NCBI GenBank assembly: GCA_902805475.1
Contig: CADCSX010000011.1
Span: forward strand, 248,001-312,000
Length of the DNA stretch: 64,000 nucleotides
Source of the DNA: Entonaema liquescens
Taxonomy: Eukaryota > Ascomycota > Sordariomycetes > Xylariales > Xylariaceae
Direction: 5' to 3'
The notes under the pieces are model-generated. The model ran no database searches and was not told the origin of the DNA. It saw only the letters and a program-made list of their open reading frames with translations. How positions within the stretch are numbered: the stretch's first letter is position 1; each line of letters opens with the position of its first letter. Position numbers and translations under genes: made by a program. This document shows positions 12,643 to 24,047 of this stretch, one piece after another.

Positions 12643-13756
12643 TTACATCACTTGGCCTTCGACAAACCCAGCGTCCGTGTCCGGTCCCACCGGTTCGAGC
12701 TGCAATTTATTCTCCCACGTCTTCCAATTCTCCTCCTCCACATCAGCACCAGGGATCCCCAGTCTCTCAGCAAATTCGGCAGCCCACGCTACCGCGATAT
12801 CCTCGGGCGCAATTTCGTGAGCAGGCAGCAAGTCTAATTGCGCGGCCACATTTGTAACACCCTTATCTGCTAGCCCGCACGCCATGATACGCGCCCACGG
12901 GTTCGTCGCCTCGGGTCCGGCAACCGGGACACCGACGTTGACCGCGACACCGAGGCCCGTGACGTATCGCTGAAGGTGAACGCCCAGCGCGGAGATCTTC
13001 TCCTCGGCTTTCGACGGGTCGTTATCCTTGCGTACCCACACCCCAGGGTTCGAGGTCGTGAACCCGGCAATACCGTACACGCGCTGCAGCGTCGCGATGG
13101 TGGTCTTCTCCAACAGGCAGATGTAGTCGCGTATGGAGAAGTTCTCGTGCAGCGGCGACCGCAGATCTATGACTGGCCAGAGGACGGCTTGTCCAGGGCC
13201 GTGGTAGGTGGTGAGTCCGCCGCGGGGCGCGTGTAGGACGTCGGGCGTGAAGACGGCGGTGGAGGAGGGGAGGCTTCATCGTCGTCGTCGTTGCGAGAGG
13301 GCGACAATACGGAGAGAGGGCGCGTAGACGCGCGAGCTCGGAGGCGGATAGCGGCTCGGTCTGCCGCCTGCCGAGAGTATACGTAGGTGCCGGGGTAAAG
13401 GAGATGAGAGTGGGAAGCGGAGGCGGGGTATCACGTCGTCGTTGCGGTAGCAGGGCCCTCCAAGCCAGTAATTCCTGCTGCACCCTCGACTGGACGCGGG
13501 TCGCCAGGGCATACGACGGGTACCTGGGCGGCGTGGTCCGGGGCCACGAGGGGATGGCGATGTGGCGGAGCAGTATTGGATGTTTTCGAGAAAAAAAGGG
13601 GATGGGATGGATGGGATGGATGGAATGGATGGGATATCTTTTAACCTGGAGGTCTTGGTTTTTGCTTTTCCGGGCAAAGGTTGCAAAACTAATGCTACTA
13701 CAAAAATAACTACGGGCTACAACCCGACGGCAGGTTGATAATTGGTAGTAATACAT
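12643..13756 (-). CDS. Lipoyl (octanoyl) transferase, LipB/Lip2 family, frame-disrupted or with a 37-nt intron
   Basis: Transfers octanoyl from acyl carrier protein to lipoyl-dependent enzymes; in fungi it acts in mitochondria. The downstream part (12643-13273) carries the family core: RGGLTTYHGPGQ, KISALGVHLQRYVTG with the catalytic lysine, and IMACGLADKGVTNVA with the catalytic cysteine. The upstream part (13311-13756) carries the N-terminal substrate-site segment FTPAPTYTLGRRQ. These halves lie in different frames. Removing GT-AG positions 13274-13310 joins them to give 358 residues (Lys241, Cys281), but 37 nt is shorter than usual fungal introns. One or two indels are the alternative, since the third frame also reads plausibly across the gap. 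The ATG at 13756 opens a basic, Ser/Arg-rich leader that could be a mitochondrial presequence. That leader is followed by a Pro-Ile-His repeat encoded by a microsatellite, so the start is tentative. Confidence 0.85.
13600..13634. repeat. GGATGGGAT/GGAAT microsatellite inside the LipB leader
   Basis: Imperfect five-base units, GATGG and variants, encode on the minus strand a short Ile-His-Pro repeat between the putative mitochondrial leader and the LipB domain. Because the unit is five bases long, gain or loss of single copies would shift the frame. This bears on whether the upstream ATG at 13756 is really used. Confidence 0.8.
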
Positions 13757-14320
13757 TATGTAGAGCGGAGTATGACCCTGAATTGAATAATTGCTAGGTA
13801 ATTGGAAAAAGAGTGAGAATGAATCAAAAGTCGTTTCCTATGTAAATCTTACTGTATTAGGTAAGGTATACGTAACTCGACTTACATATCTCAACCCTGT
13901 TCCTAGCGTAGACCAACTCCTTCTCCCGCAGTCCCGCGCTAAGGTGACAAGGTCTTAAGCTATATCCGTTGAGTTTATAGTTGGCCCAAGCTCCCTAAGA
14001 TGTATTCACACAACTTTTTTAGGCTATTTAGGTATATCTTATGTAAGGACTGAAGGTAATCCGTAAAAGGGCAAGGAAAGAAGCAGGGAAGCCAAGGTGA
14101 AGATAGCTTGAGCTCAGGCCACATTTTGTCGGTGACGATGGGGCATGGCACGGGACGATCCAGCAGGGGGGGAATTGGGGAACACTTAACTTAGAGCCCT
14201 GGTCCCTGTTTCCCATCACAATCTTTTGGTTTTGTGAGCTGTCACTTCTTGGCGATGTAGAACCATTTTATGTTTTTGTGAAAAGTAACAAAAATATTAA
14301 ATGGAACTTTTGATACTTGT

Positions 14321-14356
14321 TAGTTACTTGTTACTTATTAGTTACTTGTTACTTAT
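14321..14356. repeat. Perfect 18-bp tandem duplication
   Basis: Two identical adjacent copies of an 18-base unit, 14321-14338 and 14339-14356, each built from smaller GTTACTT steps. They lie just before a long T/C tract. No coding potential was seen. Confidence 0.9.
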
Positions 14357-14377
14357 TGTCTTTCCTATCCTGGATTA

Positions 14378-14480
14378 GCTTTTTTTTTCTTTTTTTCTTT
14401 CTTTCTTTCTTTCTTTCTTTTTACTTTTCTTCAAGCTTTCGTTCTCGCACTCGAATTCGCCTTTCTTTTTTATTGCTGAC
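14378..14480 (+). promoter_or_regulatory. Pyrimidine-rich tract with CTTT microsatellite
   Basis: A long T/C tract including several CTTT units is followed by leader-like sequence with CCAATCCAATCCAATCC at about 14537-14553. Elsewhere in this window such tracts precede genes, but no open reading frame with a recognisable domain follows here. It may be the leader of an unrecognised or decayed gene, or a simple repeat. Confidence 0.3.
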
Positions 14481-15058
14481 AACGTCTTCGTCTTAACTCG
14501 TTCGTTCTTCAATAAAATTCATCCACTTATTTAGTCCAATCCAATCCAATCCATCGTGAACAACCACCATCATCACCACCACCCTTAACTGCGCCGCTTT
14601 CTTTCATCGTATATCGTAGATTTCTACTAACTTTAGAAAAAATACCCTCTTCCTTACTGAATACTTCAAAGATACATGTAAGCACTTGCGCGTTGCAACA
14701 TTGTGTTGCCTCGCTCACCGCATAATAGATCGCGCACATGATCACCGATGGGCACCTCCTTTTCTCTGCTCACATCAGCCGCAAGATACATGTATGTTAT
14801 ATCCAAATTACCCTAAAGTCTAGCCCCCCCCTCCCCCCCGGGAGGTGTACGTTCCCGCTGGTGCCCGGTACTTTGGTGGTACAAATCTGTCAAGAGCCGA
14901 AGGTCACGGCACTTCATTGCCAAATACGGAATCCGCTTATTAGACGCCCGGGCTGATTGGCAGCTGAGTGTCACTGATCTGCTCCGGGGCGGGGCCCAGG
15001 GAGTGACAGGGCGTGGGTAGGGAGTGTGTGTGTAAATTCACTGTCGGTCTATCACTTC

Positions 15059-15113
15059 GTATCGTAAGTATCATAAGTATCATAAGTATCGTATGTATCG
15101 TATGTATCGTATC
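15059..15113. repeat. Nine-base tandem array (TATCRTAWG units)
   Basis: About six copies of a nine-base unit in two subtypes, TATCATAAG-like then TATCGTATG-like. The head-to-tail subtype change suggests local slippage expansions. Noncoding. Confidence 0.85.
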
Positions 15114-18037
15114 TGCTGTATGCGCAGCAGACTACTAATCTCGTGCGGCTCCGTTCGGACCAGACACTGCCGAACCATGGATGAGGGAGAAGAGGAGCCG
15201 AGCCTACGTGTAACGGTGTATACCTGTCCAACTGCCCTGTCCAACTACTACTACATGTCCAGCTACATGTCCAACAATCGCATATGTAGGTGAGCAGGCT
15301 CCAACATCCAGTTTATGCATTCTAGCATTGCACCGCCGGGATGAGGAAAGAGTGTGCGCCCTACGCCCAGTCACCCGACGGCCCGGCGTGGGCTCTTTTT
15401 TACAAATCAATCCCTTGCAAGGCGGAAAGATCTTCAGCCAAGATTGCCGTCCATCCTCGGCTCCAGTCGGCCATTTCGACTCCCAGGACCACGGAGTGAA
15501 CTCCGTATCCACCGTGTCGAAAGCCTGCCTGAAGGATCATGAATAAATCAAGGAAGCGTACCTTGCCAATCCCTCTCCCAGGGCCAGATAGCTAAATAGA
15601 ATGGTAAATACCCCGACGCTTCTATGTCGGTATTTGTTGGGATGCTTAACCTGCACACGAAAGGCGTACTTTTCAGTGCACATCTCTCCGTCGATCTTCT
15701 GCCCTCCTGTCAAAGGTTACATGGATACGAAAGTTCGTGCCTGAAAAAAAGCAAGTCAACCGTTGCAATAGTACGCGGTCATTGTCAGCCGGTTTACTGA
15801 CACCGGAGAACGTCGTTTCTTGTCAGCTTCCCTAAGGAGTTTTTCGGCGAATTTTACCCATTGCCATGTCACAAGACCTCGGCACAAGCACGGCAGTCCT
15901 TTGCCACCTTATACCCGGGACTGGGTAGAACAAACCAACTGGCTACTTTTTATGTCCTAACAAATGCCGAAGGTCATCAATTACAGGAGCTAGCCACGTT
16001 GTTGTTATCCATCTCCGGGACTCGACGGTTCCGGGTACCTAAATCTTGGGGTCTTCTTTCTAATTCGAAATATGACAGTATCTGTCATCTAGAATTGACC
16101 TATGCCGTCTCGACGTTTCAACTATAAGCCCCTGTTCGCAGAGAAGAGTCAGGAAATATGACAGAGTACGAGTAGTTCTCGGCAGTAAATAAGCAACCTA
16201 GCTACCTAGCTCTCACTCGTTGCTGATATATTCCATTGATCCCATCGTGTTTCAATGGCCACGTCAAGTCTAGATTAGCCTATAGATTACCGAAGACAGC
16301 TCTCGGGCCTCTTAGAACTAGGTTGCAACTACACTCTAGGTAAGGATGATGAGAGGATAGATTGTACATTGTATGATAAACGAGTAGGTATCTTTATTCC
16401 GTGTCACATGTTGCTATTCATAAGGCAATGGCTGGTCTTTCAATCCGCGTCTATAACGGGGGTTGGTGTAGTGACACGCCGCATAGCTCCTATATAGGAC
16501 CAGCCGCTAGTAGAAATGATGTACCTAATACCTATTGGCTACGTGTGAAGTAACAATAGCTGTTGATAGGAAACAGAGTATACGGCTAGTTGGATAAGAA
16601 TGGTTTATACAATAGCAGCTAGGTTTTCAGCCTTGCAGGACTAGTTGAAGGCTCTAGCAATTGCCCAAGACACTATACGTATCTATAATTCCTTACTCAT
16701 AGCGAGGCAATTCAGTCAGTTGCCAACCAGTCACGCCATCGACGCGGCCTAGCGTAGAAAACTTCAGTGTCACTCGGCTCACGTTATAGCTTGTATGGGA
16801 AGTCGTCAAGCCTGCAATTCTGGCAGTACCAGTAACTATTAATATAAAAGCAATAAGCCCCCGGGGTGCTCGCAGTAGCTGGTCATACTTAGTAAATCGC
16901 CAATTCGGCAGCAGTGATTTCAGTCGTCATGATTGCGGAATTAGAAGAGTGGTTCTGATCGGACAAACGAATGATATATAAATAGGTATTTATGCACTAT
17001 ATTGTCAGCCTTGTAGTAGTGGATAAGTATTCTTATTCGTGATATCAATTATGCATAGATCACTGCTCTATCTGTACCATATCAGCATAGCATACCTCAA
17101 CACCTTGTATTATGAGCGAGACACTGTAGGCACCAACCTAAATAACAAGGCTAGATACTTCTCGATAGTAAAATACCTAGGGGCTTGTCTTTGAAATCTG
17201 CTAAACTAAACATGAATTTGGTATAAACCTGATAAAAATATGCCTGCATTTGAAATACCCTAAGGCCCATTAGGGTTCTAGATGTCCCGTCTTGGATCAA
17301 GAGACCGTTCGGTATATATAACCGTATGATTCCATAGCTAGGGCTTATAATCCCTTACGAGACAGCAAAGTTCATTCCATGGTTCTTCCTCCGCCTCGTG
17401 ACAAGACCGACATGTGAGAAAGGCATCATGGCCAGTTTCCCCCCATGGTCACCGTCTCGACTTCATAAGGCCTTCTTCCCGAGTTCATTAGCCAGCGGGT
17501 AATTCCAATAATGACCGGAATAAATGTATAAGAAATCATGTATTGCGTGTGCGTATTAACGGCCGCAGTAGGCGTGATAGTAGCAGTAATAACAATACTA
17601 GTAATAGGATATTGTGGTGATAACCATAGCCTTGGTTAGAGGTTGCTTGTCGTTATGTAGGCCGTCGTTGCTGGTCGCGGGTAGCTACCCCGTACTCCCC
17701 TGCATACGGTAAATGTTAGATAGGTATGTTGTGTGATGAAATAATTCACTTCTTACCTCTTATGCAAGCCATATCCGCCATAGTATATCTTCTTCGTTTG
17801 GCGAAAGGTACCCCTTCGCCTATAGAATAGCTCCTGGCTGTTGAAAAGGATATAGCTTTTATCGTGGGCTTCTATCCAGATATCGAGCGGTACTATTAAT
17901 TGCTCGTTTATACGTTTTGAAGTCATCGCGCCGATAAGATAACAATAAATAACTATGTTTCGATGGGCAAAATATCCACTCCAATGCGGGCGATGGCTTG
18001 AAGGTCGAGGCTGTGATATGGCAAAACGTATATCTCA

Positions 18038-18325
18038 TTAGACCATATACATATACCACTCGTACCTGTCCGTCAGTGTTATCTCGTATGATGTCAGGGA
18101 GTTGTCGGAATTATCAGAACCATTGAAGCTCAGCTCGTCATCGGAAAGATATCCCGATGTTCGTGGTCTTGGGCCCGGTACTAGAGGAGTGTGCTCGTCC
18201 GGCTCGCCGAGCTGATGTGCTTGTCCGTACAACGTCTGGAGATAGATAACAAATATACTAGCGAGGGTTCCGACGATAACCCACGCTGTTAGTAATAAGT
18301 AGGGAATTATGAGTGGCATAGACAT
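18038..18325 (-). CDS. Putative small single-pass membrane protein (unrecognised)
   Basis: I do not recognise this 95-residue frame. From the ATG at 18325 it reads a short N-terminus and then a strongly hydrophobic segment at residues 4-28 (LIIPYLLLTAWVIVG and following) that would make one transmembrane helix. An acidic Ser/Asp-rich tail with LSDDELSFNG follows, which looks soluble and disordered. The open frame continues upstream to 18532, but that part lacks protein-like character. A small membrane protein is possible, but a chance frame cannot be excluded: there is no homology visible by eye, no intron and no clear leader. Confidence 0.3.
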   Translation of the reverse strand: MSMPLIIPYLLLTAWVIVGTLASIFVIYLQTLYGQAHQLGEPDEHTPLVPGPRPRTSGYLSDDELSFNGSDNSDNSLTSYEITLTDRYEWYMYMV

Positions 18326-21274
18326 GATATGTTGTTTAGAGATGGGCAGTATAATCTTGCTAAGATGCTCAAAGAGGAAAATGTCAAGAAATAGTTGATT
18401 TGACTGGACGTGAACAAACGACCAGACCACGTTACTTCCTTTACACACAAACACTCTACAATTTACCTCAAGGTATAATTCTCTATAATTTGTGTCCCTA
18501 GGGTTTCGTGGCGTGAATATAAAACTTTTCATTTATAGTTTGTGGCTCTTCAAAGCTCCCAAAGTCTAATTGGTAGGAGTTCTACAGGTATTATTTATCA
18601 ACAGGTGGGGATTTAGACTGTAGAGACAGCTAGGTGTAAAGGGTCTCTAAGAATAGTGCTGAGTACATATTATGAGATTCAAATGCAATAGAATATAAAA
18701 GGGACGAAAGGGAATCCTTTGCACCTTCATCTGCCAATAAGAAGTAGTCATTCCGTTGGTATGGTAATATGATAATAAAGGATGCCAGTGTAAGTCAAAG
18801 CCCATCTTAGTTTGCCCTCTGGGTACGCACTTAATCGTTAGATCGAAATCTAGCCCAGGGTCAAGCTTTTGTAAGTATCTCAGCAGTGTTGAGGCCAAGT
18901 CCCGGCATCATTACGAAATATATAGTGAGTTATCGATCAACTGACAAGCAGCCCAAGTTTAATACTTTCCATTTATCAAGTGAAACACTAGTTCTGCTAC
19001 CGCACTCCAGTCATACTTCGCGCCAAAGAGCGCCAAAGAGCGCCTCGGGGGCAACACTAGGTATAGGGGTATCTCAGATAGTTCGAATATCTTAGATAGC
19101 CTTATACGCCTAATAGACGTAAAGTAAACTCTCTTGTCATCATCAATTCAAGTTTAATATAATCACATTGTATAGTAATAAGTTACCGTAGACTTATTAG
19201 TAGGTAAGACGCAATGTTAATGAATAGAAAACATTGTGCCCCGGTACTTGGTATGTCCCGGACTCTTACGTGCAATGCGTAACTTCTCCTTAGAGAAAGA
19301 CTTGATCCGACGAGGTCGAAAATATATTAACACTTATCAACTTCACTCAGGGGTTTAAATCAAAATCATTATCATCATCATTATCTCTAAGCTTCTTAGC
19401 CTTGAGAGTCGGCAGTATCAACGATGAGGTTGCCAACTCAGAGTCTCGGGTTTAAAAAACTTGGCCATTCCACATTTCGAAGAATCACGAAGAATGTATG
19501 AAGCGTCGTCAGCGAAGAGATATCAATATATATATAGAAGAGAAAACCCTTTTCAAGTCATGTTGAGTGTAAATCATCAACCAACGAACTTCGGAGTAAC
19601 AATATAGGTCAGGATTCTAACAGATATTATTGAGCTTGTAAGCATAAGTCGTGCAACTATAGGTGATGATGAATATTATTGCGTGGTTCAAGTAAGGGCA
19701 ATTCGTTTCATTGGGAATTCGCATCATGCATGCAGAATACAATTGGTGGCCTCTATGTGTTCTTACAGTTCAGCCCTGAACTGATGTCGTCGTTATTAAC
19801 CCCCTGTTTTGGTGCCCTCACTCATGTCTTGGACCAATAGAGGCTCGATACGTAGTAAATAACGCAGGTACTTATATAAGCACCATGGGTGATTTTGTAA
19901 AGAAAAAAAGAAAAAGAAAAAAAGGAAAGGAGATACGTATTACGGGATGTTCTAGACTCGGGTCCCGGATACTGCGGAGGACACGCCGCAAGCGTAACAC
20001 CACGTTATCGCTATCTCTAAGCCTCTCGGGAATGACGACGACTGAGCATCATGGTGATCATCGGAGTTATGCTATCACGACGTCGATGACCTTGTTTCGT
20101 TGGGTTTTTTTTTCTTTTTTTTTTTTTTGGTTTCTTTGAATCAGTTTGTGAATGCGCCATATAGATGACGTATGAGTCGAAGTGGATATTTGTAAGTGTA
20201 TTGTCAGGTTTGGTTGTAGGTAGAAATGTATTGTTAAGTAATCCGTAAAGGAGATACGTACTGCTTTCAGCTAGCGATGCAGCAGCACAACTAAACCATA
20301 ATCTAGGTAGTTAGCTGCCATTGTACAATAACAATACTTGCCTTTGAATGTGTTTACACTATTTACACTATTAATGTACCCAGGTATATATTAATCAATG
20401 CATACGAAACAGGCAATCATAAGTTGAAGGGTCTTGCCGGGGAGAAAGGGTTCGGATGAAGCTTCTTTTCGCGCTATATCAGGCTATTCGGCAGAGCTAG
20501 TCTCATTTAGGTAACAAGCTATTCCAATAGCTTCGCCAGTGTCGTCATGCTGCCCCACTAGGCGCTGGCTCGTGCCCACCTTTCGACTACCTTTGATGAC
20601 CTTCTTTCGATGATCAACACACTCTCACACTCTCACACTTCAGAACAAACCTTCAACTATTTTATATTTTTTTTATTGTTTCGTTTTCTATCTTTCCTCC
20701 CTTTCTCGTTCGTGAGAATAACCTTGCCAAGATATTACTCGATCTTGCGATAATACAACCACACATAACCTTAATACTAATCCCGATCTGCATTGCAGAT
20801 TAAAAAAAAGACCGCAGAGAAAGAGAAAAAAAAAAAGAACGGGAACGAAAAGCCAATCGATATCTATCCACCCCTAAAACCATCAGCCCCGACCGCCTTT
20901 GATCTTAAAACCCTCTTCCGGATTCGTATCCAAGACAATCTAATCTAAGAAACCGTGTCTTGGCTTTTAGTTTCTCCTGGAAACGAAACACTGTCTTGAC
21001 AGGTGTGAAAAAAGGTACGTGCTACCTAGTCATCTTTACTACCCCTTACCTTGCCCGATGCTAGGTGCTAGATGCCAGATGCTAGGTGCCAGATGCCATA
21101 CTTTATTTTCCCGCTTCCGCCAAATGCAGCACACTAAATTCAATTCCTCCCAAAGTTTGCGACCTGAAGTCTAACTTTTTCAACTCTCAGCTCCATTCGA
21201 CAATCTTAGGTATTCGACAACGTAAGACACCTTCACAAACTACGATCCATTCTGGCCGGTCAATAGCATCCAAG
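18326..21274. other. Intergenic region upstream of the SUR7-family gene
   Basis: No gene is supported. It includes an A/G-rich stretch near 19900-19930, a T tract near 20105-20130, CT-rich leader-like sequence at 20640-20710 and the tandem GATGCTAGGTGC-type repeat at 21057-21098, just ahead of the next gene. The last few hundred bases probably contain the promoter and 5' leader of that gene. Confidence 0.5.
21057..21098. repeat. Short tandem repeat in the SUR7 5' leader region
   Basis: About three imperfect copies of a 14-base unit combining GATGCTAGGTGC and GATGCCA steps, ending about 180 bases before the proposed start codon. Noncoding. Confidence 0.75.
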
Positions 21275-22035
21275 ATGGCGCGTTCAAGTAAGTATCATTA
21301 TAGCCTCTTTGAGACTATGCGACACCGTTAGCTAACACCTTTCTAGACGCATACCTCGCGCCTCTCTCCCTCATCTTCCTCGCCGGTTCGCTGGTAATGC
21401 TGTTCTTTGTCATCTTATCAGCCGTTACCACTACTTCGCCATTGAGACAAACCTACTTCCTCTCGGCACAAACTGGCGGTATAACGGGCGCCCGCTCCGT
21501 CACCCAGTGGGCCTATTTCTATATCTGTGGTGAAGGCAACACCGATTGTAGCGGTGCATGGCCAGCTCCTCCTCTGGGCTGGGCCTGGTCCGCGAACCCG
21601 ACCAATGCGCCCTCTGCCCTGATCGGTAGCCACGGCGGCGACACTACGAGTTCTTACTACTTCTACATGTGGCGCTTCGGCTGGGTCTTCTTCCTAATCG
21701 CATTGGTCTTCTCCGTGCTCGCCTTCTTTGCGGGCTTCGTGGCGTGCTGCGGACGCTTAGGCTCCGCCATCGCGGGACTGGCAGCTTTTACTGCCTTGTT
21801 TTTCCACACTATTGCCGTGTCGCTTATGACAGCCGTCTTCGTTAAGATGCGTAACGCGTTCATTGCGAGCGGCCGTGATGCTAGCCTCGGACGATGGGCC
21901 TTCGGCTTCAGCTGGGGTAGTTGGGCTGCGTTATTCATTGCCACAATACTCTTCTGCCTCGGCACCCGTAGCGGTAACAGCGAGCTACAGCGGCCGTACT
22001 GGCCGCAGATGGGGTCGTCAAAGGAGTGTACGTAG
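21275..22035 (+). CDS. SUR7/PalI-family four-helix plasma-membrane protein
   Basis: Likely a plasma-membrane (eisosome-type) tetraspan protein. Exon 1 is only 13 nt (21275-21287). It joins across a GTAAGT...TTCTAG intron to exon 2 (21347-22035), giving 233 residues. Four hydrophobic segments are visible: about residues 6-30, then a large extracytoplasmic loop containing WAYFYICGEGNTDC with paired cysteines, then about 128-152, 155-185 and 198-215. The loop cysteines and the order of helices fit the SUR7 family; the specific paralogue is not clear. The cytosolic tail may be miscalled. After codon 21979-21981 the +1 frame continues to 22087 and encodes a basic tail ending RRVKEEYA, the kind of charged end I associate with this family. 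The frame given here ends soon after helix 4 in unrelated residues. The gene converges on the MAPKK gene. Confidence 0.88.
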
Positions 22036-22087
22036 TCACCGGAGTTACGACATGAACGGTCGACGTGTTAAGGAGGAGTACGCCTAA

Positions 22088-24047
22088 GCCAGAGATTCAG
22101 CGATTACAACAACGCAAATAAGAAAAGATGAATACAGCCAAAACACAAAACTCTATACATGAGAAAGGGAAAGATAAATCGAGAAAAGCAGATTGGGGAA
22201 TGAAGCAAGCCGAATGAAGGGAGGAGGCTTTTTGAGACTGCGCATACTACCTCGTACCTCGTTTTTATGCGTTTTATATGATGCTCGGTTTAATGGATAA
22301 TGACGACAATAATGACCGACGCGGAGTTTCATATGAGGTGTCAGGTGTCAGGGCACGAAGGAGCAGTATGTGACACGCAGCTGTATGGACAGACGATAGT
22401 ATGGATGGATGGACGGAAAGACAGTGGAGGATGTAATAATCTGAGATACCACAGCCGCAAACTACGCCTATGCTCTATGTATGCTCTATGTATCTTTGTG
22501 CTTACTCGGTCGTTATGTTAGATGATTGATTGATTGACTACCTGGCTTACCTGTATTTGTTTTAGTACATGAAGTGAATGATATTTTGCTTTGCTGTGAT
22601 AGTATCGACTGTAGCATTGCTTAAATAACTTGCCGTTTCTTTGTCGCGTGCTAGCTAGTAAAACTAATTACCAGAATTTTCGTAGCAACAACATAGCAGC
22701 AGCGAGAATCCCCCGCTTTCTCTAATGGATGTCGACATTTTTTACATTATTCCTCTGAGAAACCTAAATTAGTTAAGTAAGTTGAGCCGCCTAATACTCC
22801 CGATCTCGTAGTTGGCCTGTCGCGAATGATTGTAACTGCGGTTGTATTTACACGCGTGGACTCGGAGGCACTCTTCGAACCATGCCACATTACATTACAT
22901 CGCATCCCCCATGCAAGTTTACAATCTTTATATTGCACCTAGTATATTCAACTTCACTTCGCTTCACCTCACTTCTCCCCGTATCAGCAACTCATTCTTC
23001 CACTTATAGTATAACTCAACCCACTCAACTCAGCTTTGCTCATATTCCTATTCGAATATCTCCTTCCATTCACCTTCTCTTCTCTCGGTAAATGGCGAGG
23101 GATATAAGTGTGGCATGCCACACTCCGACAAATAATACCCTCCTATCGAAGAATTTTTACCTCAATCTGCTCTGCTCTGCTCTGCATCGACCAACCACAT
23201 ACTCTTTCTGCGTATTTACCTCCTTCTCTCTTCTCTTCTCTTCTTCCCTTCCCTATAGCTCCATTCGGAATGCGAATCCCCTTGCTATTTCTGGCAAAAC
23301 ATCATCCACCATACGTGTGTGTGAAGAAAAATAAAAAGAGAACATAGGTAAACAACGAAGAAAGAAGAAGAAAAGAGTATCTCTCGCAAGACGAAGCAGA
23401 TAGAAACTTCTTTGAAAAAATATATGGCTCTCTTTTACTTCTTTCCCTCCGCGCGTGCGATGCCAAGTATTAAAATATCAGAATATCAGAAGTGAAGTTT
23501 AAAAGAAAAAAAAAAGATTATAGAAGAATAATGGCAAAAAGTGTACAATGGTTGCATAGAACGAAAAGAGCCCTTCTCCAAAGAAATTTTTTTCTCTCGA
23601 TTTTCCCCTGGCCGCTTTTTTATAATATCACACGGATCCTATCCCCCCCTTCGCGTATGCGTCATTCATTCCAAAATTTCCCGGGTTGTAATAGTCTCCC
23701 CTAAATCCCTTATCCCGAAATACGTATACAGGGACTCCTCGTTTCGCCCAAAAATGCCATTGCGATGAAAACACCGTACAGATCCTTTTGCGGAAAGAGA
23801 ACTAGATGTGATAGAATGTTGAGACAGTGCTACCGCCCCTGGCTTTGCTATGTGTTGAACCAAGTTTGTACGCCGAATAATGCTATGTTCTCGAAGTAAT
23901 TGTGAGGGAAGATCGCGGAGGACCTGCTCCACCGTTGTCGCGAGATAATCCTTCCCTTCTCTTTGTGGTCTAATGGAAAATGCCTTCGCAAAGTACCATA
24001 TTATCTCTATTTTCCAAGTTGTGGACTGGCTAAGGGACTCACCGCGT
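22088..24047. other. Convergent intergenic region between the SUR7-family and MAPKK genes
   Basis: No gene is supported. The region contains CT-rich stretches, notably 23155-23250 with repeated CTCTG and CTTCT units, and A-rich stretches near 23500. Short overlapping frames in several phases at 22880-23770 have low complexity and no motifs. Confidence 0.5.

Larger units (their letters stand above)
13757..18037. other. Gene-poor intergenic region with tandem repeats
   Basis: No gene is supported. The stretch includes a pyrimidine-rich leader-like segment (14378-14600), an 18-bp perfect duplication (14321-14356) and a nine-base repeat array (15059-15113). It also has a run of near-identical TGTCCAACTAC-like units near 15226-15275. 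Open frames are short and have no domain motifs. Confidence 0.5.
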
